From: Paragonimus westermani
Taxonomy: Eukaryota > Platyhelminthes > Trematoda > Plagiorchiida > Troglotrematidae
Direction: 5' to 3'
Assembly (NCBI GenBank): GCA_008508345.1
Contig: QNGE01001312.1
Coordinates: 87,152-151,151, forward strand
Length of the DNA stretch: 64,000 nucleotides
Notes under the pieces: model-generated
Seen by the model: the letters and a program-made list of their open reading frames with translations, nothing else
Told to the model about the DNA's origin: nothing
The model's database searches: none
In this document: positions 23,000-34,100 of the stretch, one piece after another
How the letters are laid out: every line of letters starts with the position of its first letter
How positions within the stretch are numbered: position 1 is the stretch's first letter
Program-made: the position numbers and the translations under genes

Positions 23000-23540
23000 G
23001 CGTTACAACCGCTCTAACACGCGCACTGGGGAAACCTATGCTGATAGTCTAAACAAACGCGTTTTGGGTCAGTTTGAGAATATGACCTCAGTGCAATATT
23101 CCAGGAGGAGTCAAAACCAGCCTTGTACGGTTGGATTGAGAGTTGAGGGTTACGAAAGTAAACAATGGATCTTTCAGTCCTATTAAAAACTAGGGCAAGT
23201 AGTTATGAGGTTTGTCTTTTCTTTCTTCCTGAGACCTCGCGTGTTTTTTTCGAGGGCACAGACTACTTTCGTTGGGAGTTTCCAAGTGAGGTCTCATAAG
23301 TTGGGAAGCTAAAGAAGTCAGATCCCGATGCCACGTTTTAGATGAAGTCGAAAGAATTTGTCGTGGAGTAACTCATTGGTAGTCTCGTGAAATTTGTCAC
23401 AGACTTGCGTCAGAAATGTCGATAACTTGCAGACGTTCCTGACATCAGCTTCCTTGACCAGTAAGCTGGAAACAGCATTAAAAACTAATGACCTTTAGTC
23501 TGTAATCGTGTATGTGGGGCAAGGAGTAGATCATTATAAT
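23000..23540. other. Unassigned sequence
   Basis: A 101-codon frame (22,881-23,186) overlaps the repeat tail and is not recognised. Nothing else is visible. Confidence 0.3.
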
Positions 23541-23544
23541 GGTG

Positions 23545-23830
23545 AAGCTTGTAAAATGTGCACAGAATGTGCTAATCGCGTCTGCGGGTTGTTGATCTGA
23601 GGAGACAAAAATTCATCCTTTGAATCGCTTCTCAGAGGAGCAAATGTTGTGTAGAAAGTTCGCTTTAATTCAACTAAATATTCCGTATGGGCGAGGTTTA
23701 CAACCAATAAAGCGTTACTGGCGTTTGGTGAAGCCGGTGCTGAGCCAGGCAGCGTAATGTACTTTGGTTGGCTTGTACATGCGCCTTTTTGTCCGACCAG
23801 CATACTACACCTGATACCTGCAGAAGAAGG
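23545..23830 (-). pseudogene. Penelope-like element, GIY-YIG endonuclease fragment
   Basis: On the minus strand this matches 25,090-25,245 (plus strand) over about 150 bp. Translation in one frame gives YAGRTKRRMYKPTKVHYAAW, with LSTGFTKRQ after it. These are the YIG-R core and the following helix of the GIY-YIG domain found at the C-terminus of Penelope-like elements. The remainder toward 23,560 fits the end of that domain, with stops. Upstream RT is absent on this strand. Confidence 0.65.
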
Positions 23831-23859
23831 ATTACAAAGTGTAGATTAGTGAAGGACTG

Positions 23860-25270
23860 GTGCGTCGTCTTTTAGATTCGAAGTACTGTGGAAAGATAAT
23901 GATCGTGGACAGAGATGATAACGTTTATCGAATGTCTCATTCACTCGGACTGGGGCGAATTTGGCAAACCAATAGCAGGAAAGGCTCAAACGTCCTGAAT
24001 GAAGGTCAGTTAGTAGATAATCTGACAAGACTTCTGTAGCAGAGGACAACTGCATCAGCGGAGTTTGACCAGCTCAAACCAACCGGCCCAGGCAACTCTG
24101 GCTTACACTTTTTGCCGAAGATCTACAAGCCAAACCAACCACTGAATACTGTGCTGAGTGAACGCAACACACCCTGTCATGTGACGCTAAAGTGGTTAGC
24201 GCAGCGAGTTGAATCAATTCCTCAGTACCTATATTTACGTAGCCTGCGTGACACTATCGTTTTTTGTCAAAATGAAGAAGTTCGCTTCCAAATAGATACG
24301 TTCGCTTTTTAGACGCTTCTTCACCGTTCATGAACTTCTCCCTATTACATGCCACCAATTTTACCTGTGAACACATGGGGCAATAAGATGTCCAAATCAG
24401 CATACTAACACCGATGATCAAACACCACTTATTGCACCGCACATTGTATATGCAACGTCTTTTCAAAGACCAGTTATTTCCTCAAACTGAAAAAGTTGCT
24501 ACGGAAACTCCAGTGGGCTTAACATTGGCAGATAATTTTTCGGACGAGCTGAAAAGTTAATAGTTACACTGTGCCACTGAAGGTGTGCTTATTTGGACGA
24601 TACGTAGATGACTTCATTGCGCTAATGAATCCGGCCCAAGATCCAACCGATGTCGTTCAAACAATCAGTGGAGTACATCGTTTTATTGCACATAATTCTG
24701 AAGTAGAATCGAATCGCACGTTTTGTTTTGAGGTGTAAGCGTAAAACGATGACTGTATGGAGCTCAGCATTAACCGAATGATGACAAAACGGGGCAAACT
24801 GAACAGTACCCAAATTTTACTAGTTCCGTGCTGCTCAGGTAGAAACGTAACATTGTCTGGTGTCTTCTCATCTGCCCCAGAAAGATTTGACTTACAGAGA
24901 GAGCAGGACGATAGTTAAAAAACAATGCCGAACGCGCCAGGAGGAAATGGCTGTCCTAAACCGTCGATCGCATCAATAGCATGGACAAACCTTTCAAGCG
25001 GCAACGTTATGGAGCTGGTCAAATACCACGCCTCAAATCGCTCTGAGTCCGAAATACAAAGCTCCTGTCCTTGACCAATATATGCCGGTGTGTCCCTTCT
25101 ATAGCAATATATTGGTCGGACAAAAAGGCACTTGTACAAGCCAGCCAAAGTGCACTACACTGCCTAGCTCAGCACCGCCTTGACCAAACGCCATTAACGC
25201 TTCATTGTTTGCAAATATTGTCTATACGGAAAATCTCGTTAACCTACAGCGGGCCTTCTGTATACTTTGG
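23860..25270 (+). mobile_element. Penelope-like element (RT + GIY-YIG), degenerate
   Basis: Plus-strand translation gives, in order: an N-terminal RT region with IMIVDRDDNVYRM and NEGQLVDNLTRLL (23,880-24,020); then LPKIYKPNQPL, ERNTPCH and KWLAQRVE (24,110-24,220), the LPK.HK signature of Penelope RTs. Next come the catalytic GRYVDDFIAL (24,597-24,626), HRFI and ESNRTFCFE, and a GIY-YIG core as QYIGRTKRHLYKPAKVHY (25,105-25,158). Several stops and frame changes mean it is inactive. Such elements prime reverse transcription at chromosome breaks or ends. A GIY-YIG fragment in the opposite orientation lies immediately upstream, a common arrangement for this class. Confidence 0.8.
24601..24612 (+). 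other. YVDD catalytic box of the Penelope-like RT
   Basis: TACGTAGATGAC encodes YVDD within GRYVDDFIAL. Both metal-binding aspartates are present, although the frame around them is broken. Confidence 0.75.
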
Positions 25271-25310
25271 CAGGCTACTGTAAGCTGCAGCTGTGTGCTT
25301 CTGTGATGAA

Positions 25311-25486
25311 TGTTATTGAACATATACTTTCACGTCAATTTTCGGGCTTCAAATTGTACACTTGTTGATGCGGCGCGTAATTCTTATACAAGCGTTTGAT
25401 TGTCGTTCATTCGTTGTTTTCAGCTCATTTCGGATATACCGGCTACTGGTTTCGCGTTAAGTTCTATCTATTCACGAAGTATCACA
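25311..25486 (+). repeat. 5' LTR of the gypsy element
   Basis: It begins TGTTATTGAA and ends TATCACA. It aligns with 30,063-30,238, including TTGTACACTTGTTGAT, GTCGTTCATTCGTTG, TTCAGCTCATT and CGGCTACTGGT. The two copies differ by many substitutions and small indels, so the insertion is old. A few similar bases precede both copies, so the left border is uncertain by roughly 10 bp. Confidence 0.85.
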
Positions 25487-25487
25487 T

Positions 25488-25507
25488 TGGCATCGCGAGC
25501 AGGATTC
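25488..25507 (+). promoter_or_regulatory. Primer binding site
   Basis: Just one base after the 5' LTR, TGGCATCGCGAGCAGGATTC can pair with a tRNA 3' end. Its complement reads as the end of a T-arm (GAATCC), an acceptor strand, and CCA. The tRNA identity was not determined. Confidence 0.75.
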
Positions 25508-25669
25508 AATAACGATGAAGTCTGTGCTTCTCGGAGCTTTGGAGGTTCATTCATCCCCTCGTGATATTGAGAATTAGTTTGTACAATTTGAACTGTGGTA
25601 TAGGACCGCATCCAGCGTAATCGGGGATAAAAATCAGTCTTCTTTCCCTTAAGTGTAGGAAAAGAAACC

Positions 25670-26180
25670 TATTGTCTTCTGAAGAATTTATCTTATCCAG
25701 ATTCGCTGATGGATCTCACATACGAGCGCATAAATAAAACACTTCTCAGTCATGCTACTCCTGTAAATTTTGAGGTCGTCAAACCAGCCAAATTCAATAT
25801 CACGAAGCGCCAACCGAACCAGTCAGTGCGTGACTTTATTCTCCAGATCCAAACTTAGGCAGCACGGTGTGGTTTTGGTGATCAGTTGGAGGTCCAACTT
25901 CGTGACCGACTCATCACCGGTTGTAACGATTCACGTCTGATCGTTGAGTTACGCGTAGCCCAAAAACGGATCCCCAAAATGAGAACAAGATTGGATCCAA
26001 CAATTTCTACGGTACTATTAACGGAATGCATCAATAATTACAAAAAACAAACCTCAATCGTTCGCGACGATAGTCTCGTCCAGCAAAATCAACAGCTTCT
26101 CAACAGGACCAACAAGGTCAAAGGTGAACCGACACGCCAGCGGACCAGGACAAGAATGGCCACTCGCGCGGCGGACATTT
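25670..26180 (+). pseudogene. gag of the gypsy element
   Basis: Translation gives NFEVVKPAKFNITKRQPNQS, VRDFILQIQ, a stop, then AARCGFGDQLEVQLRDRLIT followed by ..NDSRLIVEL. The LRDRL block is a hallmark of gypsy gag capsid-like regions. The TAG at about 25,857 interrupts it. Gag would form the particle that packages element RNA. Confidence 0.8.
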
Positions 26181-26579
26181 AGTGACACATTAGTCGAATA
26201 AAACAAAATGGGGTGGGTGAGGTAGTGGGAACAAGTGTCAGGTTAGTGGGGAAAATGGGGAAAGCAAGCGATGGGGACGAATTTTCGTAGTTCATGGACC
26301 AACAAATTTACACCGGTATTAGTGCACCGGATCTACATAGAAAAACACTCCTACTTCCAAAACCTACGTATCAAAATACCGAAGTTACCTGTGAACATTA
26401 CGAATACATTAATAATACGGTTCATAGCGGGAGTTCCAGTTGAACCCCGGTCTTGTTTGGATCGATGAAAAAGCGACTTACAGAAAACAGCACTCTGCGG
26501 CTATTCCATTCAGCTCCTAAATATGGTCCTCGACCAGTTTCTCAAAATTCTTCGCAACAGTCGACACATCACTGGCAGA

Positions 26580-27110
26580 TTCGGAAATTGTGCCTCATGT
26601 GGTAAGAGACATATCAGATACACATGCATTCACCGCAGCTCCATGTACCACAAGTGAGGGAAACGAGGTCATTTACAAATTGTCTGTAAGTCGAAAAGAA
26701 ATGGCCAATTTATAGTAACCAGTCAAAATGAATTTGATGTTACATGTGACAAGATGGAGCCCTTCACTTAGACAGTCGATTCATTTGCTTCAGGGCGTTT
26801 ATTTTACACCCTTTTCACAGTCCCTGGCACGAGCGATGGTATTATTATTGACACTGGCAGTGTAGAATATATTATACCACAAAGACGTCTATCACGGTTC
26901 CATCCAGATCACATACTTCATCCTTGTTCTGTAACCATACGAGATATAACTGGTCATTCCATTCATGTTGTGAGTACAGTCGCTATTCCGATCTCCAACG
27001 AACAATCCAAGTCACTTGATTACACCTTTGTTGTTACTTATCACGGCCCATTTATTTTGGGGCTAAAGATTTTAAAAATGCTCCATCTCCAGGTTTCCGT
27101 GCTTGTACTA
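26580..27110 (+). pseudogene. Zinc knuckles and aspartic protease
   Basis: The first knuckle, CASCGKRHIRYTC (about 26,590-26,630), has the CX2CX3HX4C spacing. The second reads as HK, stop, GKRGHLQIVC, so the codon at its second Cys position has become TGA and its first Cys is also lost. The protease active site follows as IIIDTGS (about 26,845-26,865), with IIPQRRL and a later FILGLKIL that matches the usual ILGL flap-distal motif. Polyprotein processing is the expected role. Confidence 0.82.
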
Positions 27111-27169
27111 CCAAGTAATTTCACAAGCTTGATAGACATAATTTTCAAGTTGTCGATAGCCACGGGCAG

Positions 27170-27600
27170 CATGGAAATACTTCCAGTTAAACTAGAGGTA
27201 ACTGATGATCCGGTCTTCCTGAGGCGTCATATAATTCCCTATGGACTCCGTGAACAGCAAACTAAGGTGCTTGACGAGTTGGTAGAGAAGTGTGTTATTG
27301 AGCCTGTTGATTCATCCTCTTGATCCGCGCCGTCTGTGATACACTTGAAGTCTGATGGGGAAACTTTGCGAATATGTGGCGATTATCAACCCACTGTAAA
27401 TTGATGCTTCATGCAACATACATGTACTACTGCTGAACCGGAGGCATTCTGAACAAGCTTTCAGGATCCAAATTTTTCTCCAAATTCCTTCGGATAAGAC
27501 ATCAATGCCGATAACAACAGTCAATATACCTAATGGACTTTTTCAGTACCAACTTTTACCGTTCGGACTTAGTAACTTTCCTGTTACCTTTCAGAAGGTA
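27170..27600 (+). pseudogene. RT, N-terminal half
   Basis: The translation gives VFLRRHIIPYGLREQQTKVL, DELVEKCVIEPVDSS, a stop, SAPSVIHLKSDGETLRICGD and Y (motif 1-2). After several frame changes it gives GLFQYQLLPFGLSN and VTFQKV. The LPFGL block normally sits 20-25 residues before the catalytic box; here a repeat follows immediately. Confidence 0.82.
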
Positions 27601-28014
27601 GTAGTAATAATAATATAATTTTTTTACGCATGTGTGAGTAGCACGCTGGGTTATGCGCTATCACTGCAGGTATCTACAGAATGTACAAAAACGAATAAGT
27701 GATTAATAGCAAAACGTAAAACCTTTCGTCAAGAAGGACGTGGCCAAAGGGCAAATGTATGTAGTTCATGAAAACTTTGACGCACGCGACAGAGTAAGGG
27801 CTAGGTCGGTCGCTTCACAGATTTAGTCTCAAACGAATGGGATGTTACACTAATTTACTCTGTACAAGGTCTTGGGGTGGTCAATTACTTAAATAGTTCA
27901 AGATCACTCCGGGAAGAATGTCCAAACGCATCTTTGGAGTGTTTTGCCATTAGAAGATGAAATTTGCGTCCGAAAAATGTCAAAATAGGTCGGCTTTGGC
28001 GAGGTAGGGCGGGT
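27601..28014 (-). repeat. LINE 3'-end-like repeat (type beta) inserted in the gypsy RT
   Basis: The (TAA)n start at 27,601 and the following 410 bp align, inverted, with 16,840-17,243 and 19,880-20,182. The gypsy RT reads TFQKV directly before it and MGVDGVEAYQDD just after it, so the insertion point is within a codon or two of the RT core. On the minus strand the microsatellite is at the 3' end, as for a retroposed LINE end. Confidence 0.82.
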
Positions 28015-28024
28015 AACGAATAAC

Positions 28025-28300
28025 ATGATGATGGGTGTGGATGGTGTTGAAGCTTATCAGGATGATACCGTTGTACATGCTCCAGACAAGTTAACACGAT
28101 TCTCGTCTTTTGAAACTATTCCAACAGATTTTGAACGAAAAAATTGCTGGTAATCCAAACAAGTGCGCTTTCACTGTAAGCAGTTTCGAGTGTCTCGGTT
28201 ACTTAGTTGACGATAATGGATTCAAACCTGATGCCGAGCGTCTGAACCAATTAGTTAATGCACTTTCACTCACAAACCTATCCAGTCGCGTTCTTTGTTA
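28025..28300 (+). pseudogene. RT, C-terminal half
   Basis: It begins MMMGVDGVEAYQDDTVVHA; the catalytic box is YQDD where YLDD or YVDD is usual. After a frame change come ILNEKIAGNPNKCAF, FECLGYLVDDNGFKP and AERLNQLV, matching the conserved gypsy thumb (K..F....V.FLGH.I...G..P...K). Confidence 0.82.
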
Positions 28301-28970
28301 GGTGCTTTGCAGTACTATTCCTGTTTCATTCCAAATTTCTCTTATCTTACTGAATGTTTATTCCAGTTGCTTTCTGAGAGTCAGTTCACGTGGACTCCAA
28401 CTCATAAACGGTGTGTAGGTTTATTGTTGAACTTTTTGTCACATGATGCTATACTTCGTCCGTTTTCCTTCAAAACTATGCTCGTGTTAATTGCTGATGC
28501 TCTTCCAGTTAGAGTCGGAGCTGTGGTTGAACAGGACAACAAACCAGTTGTGTGTATATCACGCCGAATCAATCCAGCAGAAAGGGGTTATGCTCAGACA
28601 CACCGTGAAGCTCCGGCGGTATACTGGGCGGTAAAGCGGCTTCATAAGTATATGTTTGGAATAACATTCAAAATGGTGTGGGATCATAAAACACTGAAAT
28701 TCATCTTTAATCCTGACAAGTCCCTGGCGCGTTTATCGGTAGCCATGGTTCGACGATGGAGCATAGCACTCAGTGCACATGACTGTACCATAGTGTAAAA
28801 ATCAGCCAACCAAATCAAACATGTGAATTACTTGTCACGTGTTTCATATACATCTGAGCAAACTTCTAGCAATGATCGCCTTCTAATTCAGCCACTAACG
28901 GTTAGCCAAACAAAGTTGATTTGCCATACTCAACGTTACTTTTCACCCATTCTCAGTGCGTTACGGCGTG
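28295..28970 (+). pseudogene. RNase H and connection to integrase
   Basis: The frame starts LGALQYYSCFIPNFSYLTE, then LFQLL, TPTHKRC. The RNase H core has LIADALPVRVGAVVEQ (the usual TDAS is altered), ISRRINPAERGYAQTHREAP (carrying the catalytic Glu), AVKRLHKYMFG and WDHKTLKFIF. It ends MVRRWSIALSAHDCTIV before a stop, and HVNYLSR continues the usual tether. RNase H would degrade the RNA template. Confidence 0.85.
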
Positions 28971-29044
28971 GTTGGATCCCATAAGTCAGGCGGAAATTTC
29001 CTATATTTTCTGTGCGTCGGGAGGAATTATCACTCACTCCAGAT

Positions 29045-30060
29045 GGATTGATGTGCTTGAATGAAAGAATTGTTATTCATCCAACTCTTCGTTGAGCTGT
29101 TCTAGACGACCTACATTCTGGACATGTTGGAGTTGAAAAGATGAAGTCTGTGGCCAGATTAACGTGCTGGTGGTTAGAGAATGACATCGATATTTGTCGT
29201 CTGGCTAAAAATTGTTCATCTTGCCACCATAAATTCAACAGTCCATCGTCTAAATGGACTCCATGGCCGATGTCAACTGAGGCCTGGCAACGGGTTCATG
29301 CGGATTACCATGGTCCTCTTCTTGACAGGTATTTTGCGCTAATAGTGATCGATTCCTGTCCCAAGTGGCCGGAAGTGGCATTTACAACAACGCTCACTGC
29401 AGAATTCACTATGTACGCATCCAGAAGAATATTCAACAGAGAAGGCGTCCCTTTTGTGTTAGTGACTGACGATGGTATCCATTTCACTGCCAACCCTCTA
29501 ACTACTTGGCTCAACGACATTGGATGCAAGCATCTGTTTACTCCTGCTCGACACCCCTGCTCCAATGGTCAGACTGAAAAGTTTGTTGAAACACTCAAAA
29601 ATTCTAAAGCCTCTCTTCAGTGTACTACATCAAGAGACCTTGAAAAAGGTGTTGACAATTTCCTGCTACATTATCGCAATGCCTGTCATTCAACAACATA
29701 TGAAAGTCCCGCCAAAATTTTCAAAGTACGGTCCTTGAGGTCAAACTTGATGTGTATCCAATCCTTTGAAGTTATCTTCCATTGTGGTAATGACTGTCAT
29801 CTGGTTTACTTCCACAGAATCTTGGTAAATGCTTATATCGAATTCCGTACATAATCGACACGTGGATCAGATACGTTTCGGGGATAGAGGTCAGTTCGTT
29901 CTAAATTCTGGTGTGACTTCAGATAATGATGATTCTGCTCTAGATTCGTATTCAAACCAAGAAATTACGAGCATCGTTAGTAGGTCTTCAAGGCTGCAAA
30001 TGAAACTCAGAAAGGATTTCAAGAACCCGCAGTCCCATTCAACGTGTTGTGGGTGTGAGG
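29045..30060 (+). pseudogene. Integrase and 3' tail
   Basis: The HHCC zinc-binding region is LHSGHVGVEKMKS followed by CSSCHH. The core has VHADYHGPLL (first Asp), FVLVTDDGIHFTANPL (second Asp; usually DNG) and PCSNGQTEKFVETLK (catalytic Glu). A 237-codon frame (29,141-29,854) covers most of it, one of the longest open frames in the window. The tail at 29,840-30,060 contains a RHVDQIRF block typical of the end of gypsy integrases. Integration into the genome is the expected role. Confidence 0.87.
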
Positions 30061-30062
30061 AA

Positions 30063-30238
30063 TGTCACTGAAGACACACTTTCACGTAAATTTTTGTGGT
30101 TTAGCTTGTACACTTGTTGATAAGGCGCGTAATTCTAATACAAGCGTTTGAATGTCGTTCATTCGTTGTGTTCAGCTCATTCAGGATATATCGGCTACTG
30201 GTCTTGCGTTTAGTCCTATCTATCTACGAAATATCACG
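30063..30238 (+). repeat. 3' LTR of the gypsy element
   Basis: It aligns with 25,311-25,486 with the same length. A weak purine-rich run (GTGGGTGTGAGGAA) precedes it and may be a decayed polypurine tract. Confidence 0.82.
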
Positions 30239-30239
30239 G

Positions 30240-32055
30240 CTTCCTCCATTTCAGTCCTCCATGCCAGTGTATTTATATATCTGTTGTACTGTCAATAACT
30301 ATCTGTATCACATTGTGTTATGCCCATTGATCAGCCTTACCTGTACGCATTTCTCACAGGTACATAGGGAAAACGTGTCTTCACCGTCATCACGAAACTT
30401 CGGCCAATGGCATCAAGTTAACAAGTTAGCGAATCCTATTCGTCTAGAAATTAGTTGCCATTCGATTATGCAACCGGATTAGTTGCTCGTGAGAGATAGC
30501 AGACCAAACTCTGCAGTCGCTGCTACCAGAGGTCACAATTATGACGTCCACCTTGACGTCTGTGGCTTGGTTATGGACAGATGTCTGAACCGAGTGATCA
30601 GTAATTTGTCGTTTGATTGGCTGTAAGCGTTTGTTCGGAATTTCTTTCCGCATTGTCCGAAACCAGAGAAGTTTTCTTGATACTGATCTAATTGTGCCGA
30701 CCACATACAATTGTATACATCTGACAAAAATCAGACGAAAACAGCTGTTCGTCACGGTTTTCTTCAATGCCTTGACGGCCATTTTTACGAGATTATGAGA
30801 AACAGCAGAAACTTACACGAAAATTGAACACAATCCGCAACCGGTGGTGAAGAAAAAGTATGAGAAATTTATACTTTACACAGATAATAAAAATGCTCCG
30901 AGAAGCAAGTTCCCTTGGCATTACCTGCTAATTCAATGCAAGTCAGAGAGCCAGGAAGTTACCCGCACATAATGATAGCGTTTGGCGTGATAGGAAAGTG
31001 ACCACAAAAGCGGGTTGAAGCACGCCGAAATGGTTTAATTCATCAGGCATTGCGGTGTAGTTTACTCCGAAGGCTGTCTCAGAGAAAACATCTTTAGCAA
31101 TAGGCAGCCCCACCTGACAAAATCCGATGAGTATTTGTCAGAAATGGTTAGTTAGCAACCAGTTTTCCCTCTGAGAGCCATTCCGAGCACCCGACGAAAT
31201 GTCTGGCAGATAAGGAGCTAGTGACTATCACATGTGGGCGCCCTGGCCCTTTCAGTGTGCTAGTGGAGATGGCAACTGATTTCCGGTTAACGAGAAAAGT
31301 ACAATGTTCATCCATGAATATGAATCTGATTTTGCACTCGGTAAAAACCGCGCCTTGTTTTTAGCGAACATCATGCTCGAACGAGTAGCAAGCTGCTCGG
31401 CACCTTCAGGTAAAGCAAAGCGAAATCTCATGCAATCCACGATACCAGTGCTCGAGGTAAAACATCCTAGCAGGTAGACCCAACGGAGGCTTGTCTAATA
31501 TGTTTATACAACAGAGAAGTAGGACGTTAATTCTGTGCTCGTCGCAACATTGTGTGATGGAAGGTGTTACTTTGGTAAACAGCCATTTCGTCAGCAGCCT
31601 CAATAGTAGTACCAGTAAATTATGACGGACTCATAAGCTGGGTGATGTGATCAATCAATCGCGCACCGGCCGCTGAATCGGCATCTTCCACAATCAGTTG
31701 CTGGTTGGTGAGGTCATAATCCGACTGAGGTCTGGTTTGGTCAGTCTGACATCATATCTGCTCACGACTTTGTCATGTCTGTCGGGCAGAACACGCCAAG
31801 TTAGAGGGTTAGAGAGAAGACGACCGTAAGCCGAACTGGACGATTAGGCATACCCGCTAACCTGACGGGGACTGGTTCCCCGCTGACTCGGTCTCGGTCT
31901 CCTGGAACCTGCTTTTGTTTCCCTTTGAATGATAATACTGGATACCTGAAGGTTTACTGGCGGAACCAGGAGACGATCAACGCACGTGAATGGATTAGGT
32001 TTGGGTTTGTCGCGTTCCCCTTTCAACCAACCCGATTTAGAAGATATTTCTCCGT
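30240..32055. other. Unassigned sequence
   Basis: Frames up to 122 codons (30,114-30,482, mostly LTR and flank) and 112 codons (30,444-30,782, minus) are unrecognised. No copy was found elsewhere in the window. Confidence 0.35.
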
Positions 32056-32059
32056 CAGT

Positions 32060-32230
32060 GCGAGAAGAATTCGGCAGTTTGGCAATTCAGAAGTTGATAC
32101 ACGGGTTCGGAGCAGAGCTTCAAATCTCCCGGATCCAGTCGGTTTTTCTTACTCAATGTCAAGCGGACGTCTGACCATCTGAAAGGTAATAATTGAAACC
32201 AGGGTATAACAAAGGGCGTTGACTGCCTTA
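32060..32230 (-). repeat. CR1-like LINE 3' UTR fragment
   Basis: The minus-strand sequence matches the 3' UTRs at 12,385-12,490 and 36,200-36,315. Shared blocks are CTTTCAGATGG..AGACG, GACATTGAGTAAGAAAAACC, GACTGGATCCGGG and GAACCCGTGTATCAA. No coding part is clear. Confidence 0.7.
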
Positions 32231-32234
32231 ACCT

Positions 32235-33585
32235 GAGAAGTCGCGGAGTTATGTTTCCGCTGTGAGATAGAGATCTGATTACATGAAGGATTTGTTGAAT
32301 GAGGATTTTGTTCAACTCCAAAAACGGACGCATGAAACCACCACCGGTTCAACTCCCGCACCTAGAAGTCATTAGATAGACCATGGACAATGTTTATTAT
32401 GATGTTCCTCAGGAAGTCGATAAGAAGCCTCCATAACTAACGGCTTTCCTCTCTGACACTCAACCTTGCGCGCTACTGAATAGACGGAAGCAGCATTATG
32501 TGAATGAGACTTAAGGATGGCCAAAAAACGACCTTAGCCATTGCTGAAACTAGAAGCACCATGAGACTGAGCTGAGGTTTGCATGCTTGTCACGGTCGGT
32601 TTTCCTCGTCCACCGAAGTTTCAGTTCTGACCCAACGACATTCCGGACCATGCTTGAGTGAGGTTTCTGCGCGGTCTGGGCATCCCGTGGGATGAGAGTT
32701 TCCGTGGGCTGAAAAGTTTGACGTTCTCGCTAGCCGAGATGGCCATACTCTTCTGTGCTTTCCAAAGCCTTTTCATAAAAACACAACCCTTCTCTTAGCA
32801 ACAGATGCAAGTGATCACAAACTCGAATTCAATACTGTCACGACAACGGTGAGATGTGTAATGTGAAGCACCAAATTGGGTTATTGAAGGTGTATTCAGA
32901 CAAAGAGAGAACCTCCATGGATACTATCTGTTAATTGAGAAGTTGTTGCTAAATCCTTGTCCAACGTTTCACCGGCCTCTTGCAGACGCGACTCCGAAGT
33001 CGCAAGAAGAAGACGATGAGTTCGAGGGTGAAATTTGTCTGATGAGTTATTCTCCCCACGACAAGCAGACCTTGATAAAACGAGTAAGGGCTGTAAAGAG
33101 TGGAGTCTCTATTGAAGTCAGATGTCCTCTAGCACAATCGCAGGTCAAATACCAAGCAGGAGGAAGGAGGACGGAAACTTTGGCTGACCTTTAAAATTCG
33201 AGCAAGCGTCGAGTTGGCCAGACGGCATCTCCAACTCAATGACTGGAAAATTATTTAAAGAAGTGTGGCCTACACTGTTGGAGATGACGCGCGGTCATTC
33301 TACAATCACCAGTAAAGTTGCAGTACCCACATTGACACACTAAGTTTGATGTTAGTGAGTTGTGAAAAATTCACATCCCCAAGGTAATGTGAGCAGGTAC
33401 AGTGGTTTTAGTAAGGTAACTCTCAAGTTTAGTATTTTGGGGTGTCCAAGTTAACTGAGCTGACCATGTAATGTACCCCTCCTTTCACGTGTCAGGAGAG
33501 TACCTCTCGTTGGACGCTGGATAAAAAAATTTAATACATGCATTGAGATTTCTCCGACAGCAAGAGTCTACCCGTTAAATTGATC
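32235..33585. other. Unassigned sequence upstream of the CR1-like element
   Basis: A weak frame at 32,760-32,860 reads ...LLLATDASDH..., which superficially resembles a gypsy RNase H start, but flanking motifs are missing. An 83-codon frame (32,943-33,194) is unrecognised. Some of this could be the 5' part of the LINE. Confidence 0.3.
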
Positions 33586-33689
33586 GATCTCCGAGTTTCC
33601 AATGAAGTCTCCCGACATCCACGGTTATTGGTGGCTTCCAGTCCTCTGACAAATGAGGCGCTCTGTGGCTTCGACCACCACTGCTTGGC

Positions 33690-34100
33690 CGAGACTCATT
33701 CCTAGTGAGGGTTATTTATCGTTCTCCTTCATCAGACGTCTCCGAGGTCTACACCCTCCTGGTAAGCCTGGAAACCTTCCTAGGCCTACAACGCTTTACT
33801 CAACTGCTTATTATGGGTGACTTTTATGCACCCGAGATAAACTGGATATCAGTTTCTCACCAGGACTGTGAAAGCGGATTTTCGACTTCCTTATCGACGC
33901 TGATACGTTGGAAGGCGTGGTCACAGCACGCCATCGCCCCCGACGCGGCATCGTTTTGATCAGATTCCTTCTCTGCACGACTTAGTTATCACAAATGAGA
34001 GCCACCTGGTAATCAGAGTGATCATCAAGCCACCGCTTGGACACAGTGACCACTCTCTGTTAGCCTTTGATTTTATCTGTTACTGGTTACAACAACCAGC
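33690..34100 (+). pseudogene. Endonuclease domain of the CR1-like LINE
   Basis: The frame gives LVRVIYRSPSSDVSEV, LLIMGDFYAPEINW (the GDFN motif with N changed to Y) and, after a break near 33,960, HDLVITNESH and PPLGHSDHSLLAFDF (the catalytic SDH motif). Endonucleases of this type nick target DNA to prime reverse transcription. One frame break and the altered GDF(N) residue suggest loss of function. Confidence 0.83.

Larger units (their letters stand above)
25311..30238 (+). mobile_element. Complete but inactive Ty3/gypsy LTR retrotransposon
   Basis: The element is bounded by two related LTRs of about 176 bp. It carries a PBS and then gag, zinc knuckles, protease, RT, RNase H and integrase in the gypsy order. 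It is about 4.9 kb long, or about 4.5 kb without a LINE 3'-end insertion in the RT. Many stops and frameshifts break every domain. The gag and zinc-knuckle style (CX2CX3HX4C followed by a CCHC-type knuckle) and the PYGLRE..KVLDELV start of RT resemble the Mag/K02A2.6-like gypsy group, from memory only. No target-site duplication was found. Confidence 0.88.

Noticed and set aside
32760..32870. LLLATDASDH segment resembling a gypsy RNase H active site
   Set aside because: The preceding LPFG/YLDD motifs and the following REALA and DH motifs are not found in register; a chance match or too decayed to assign.
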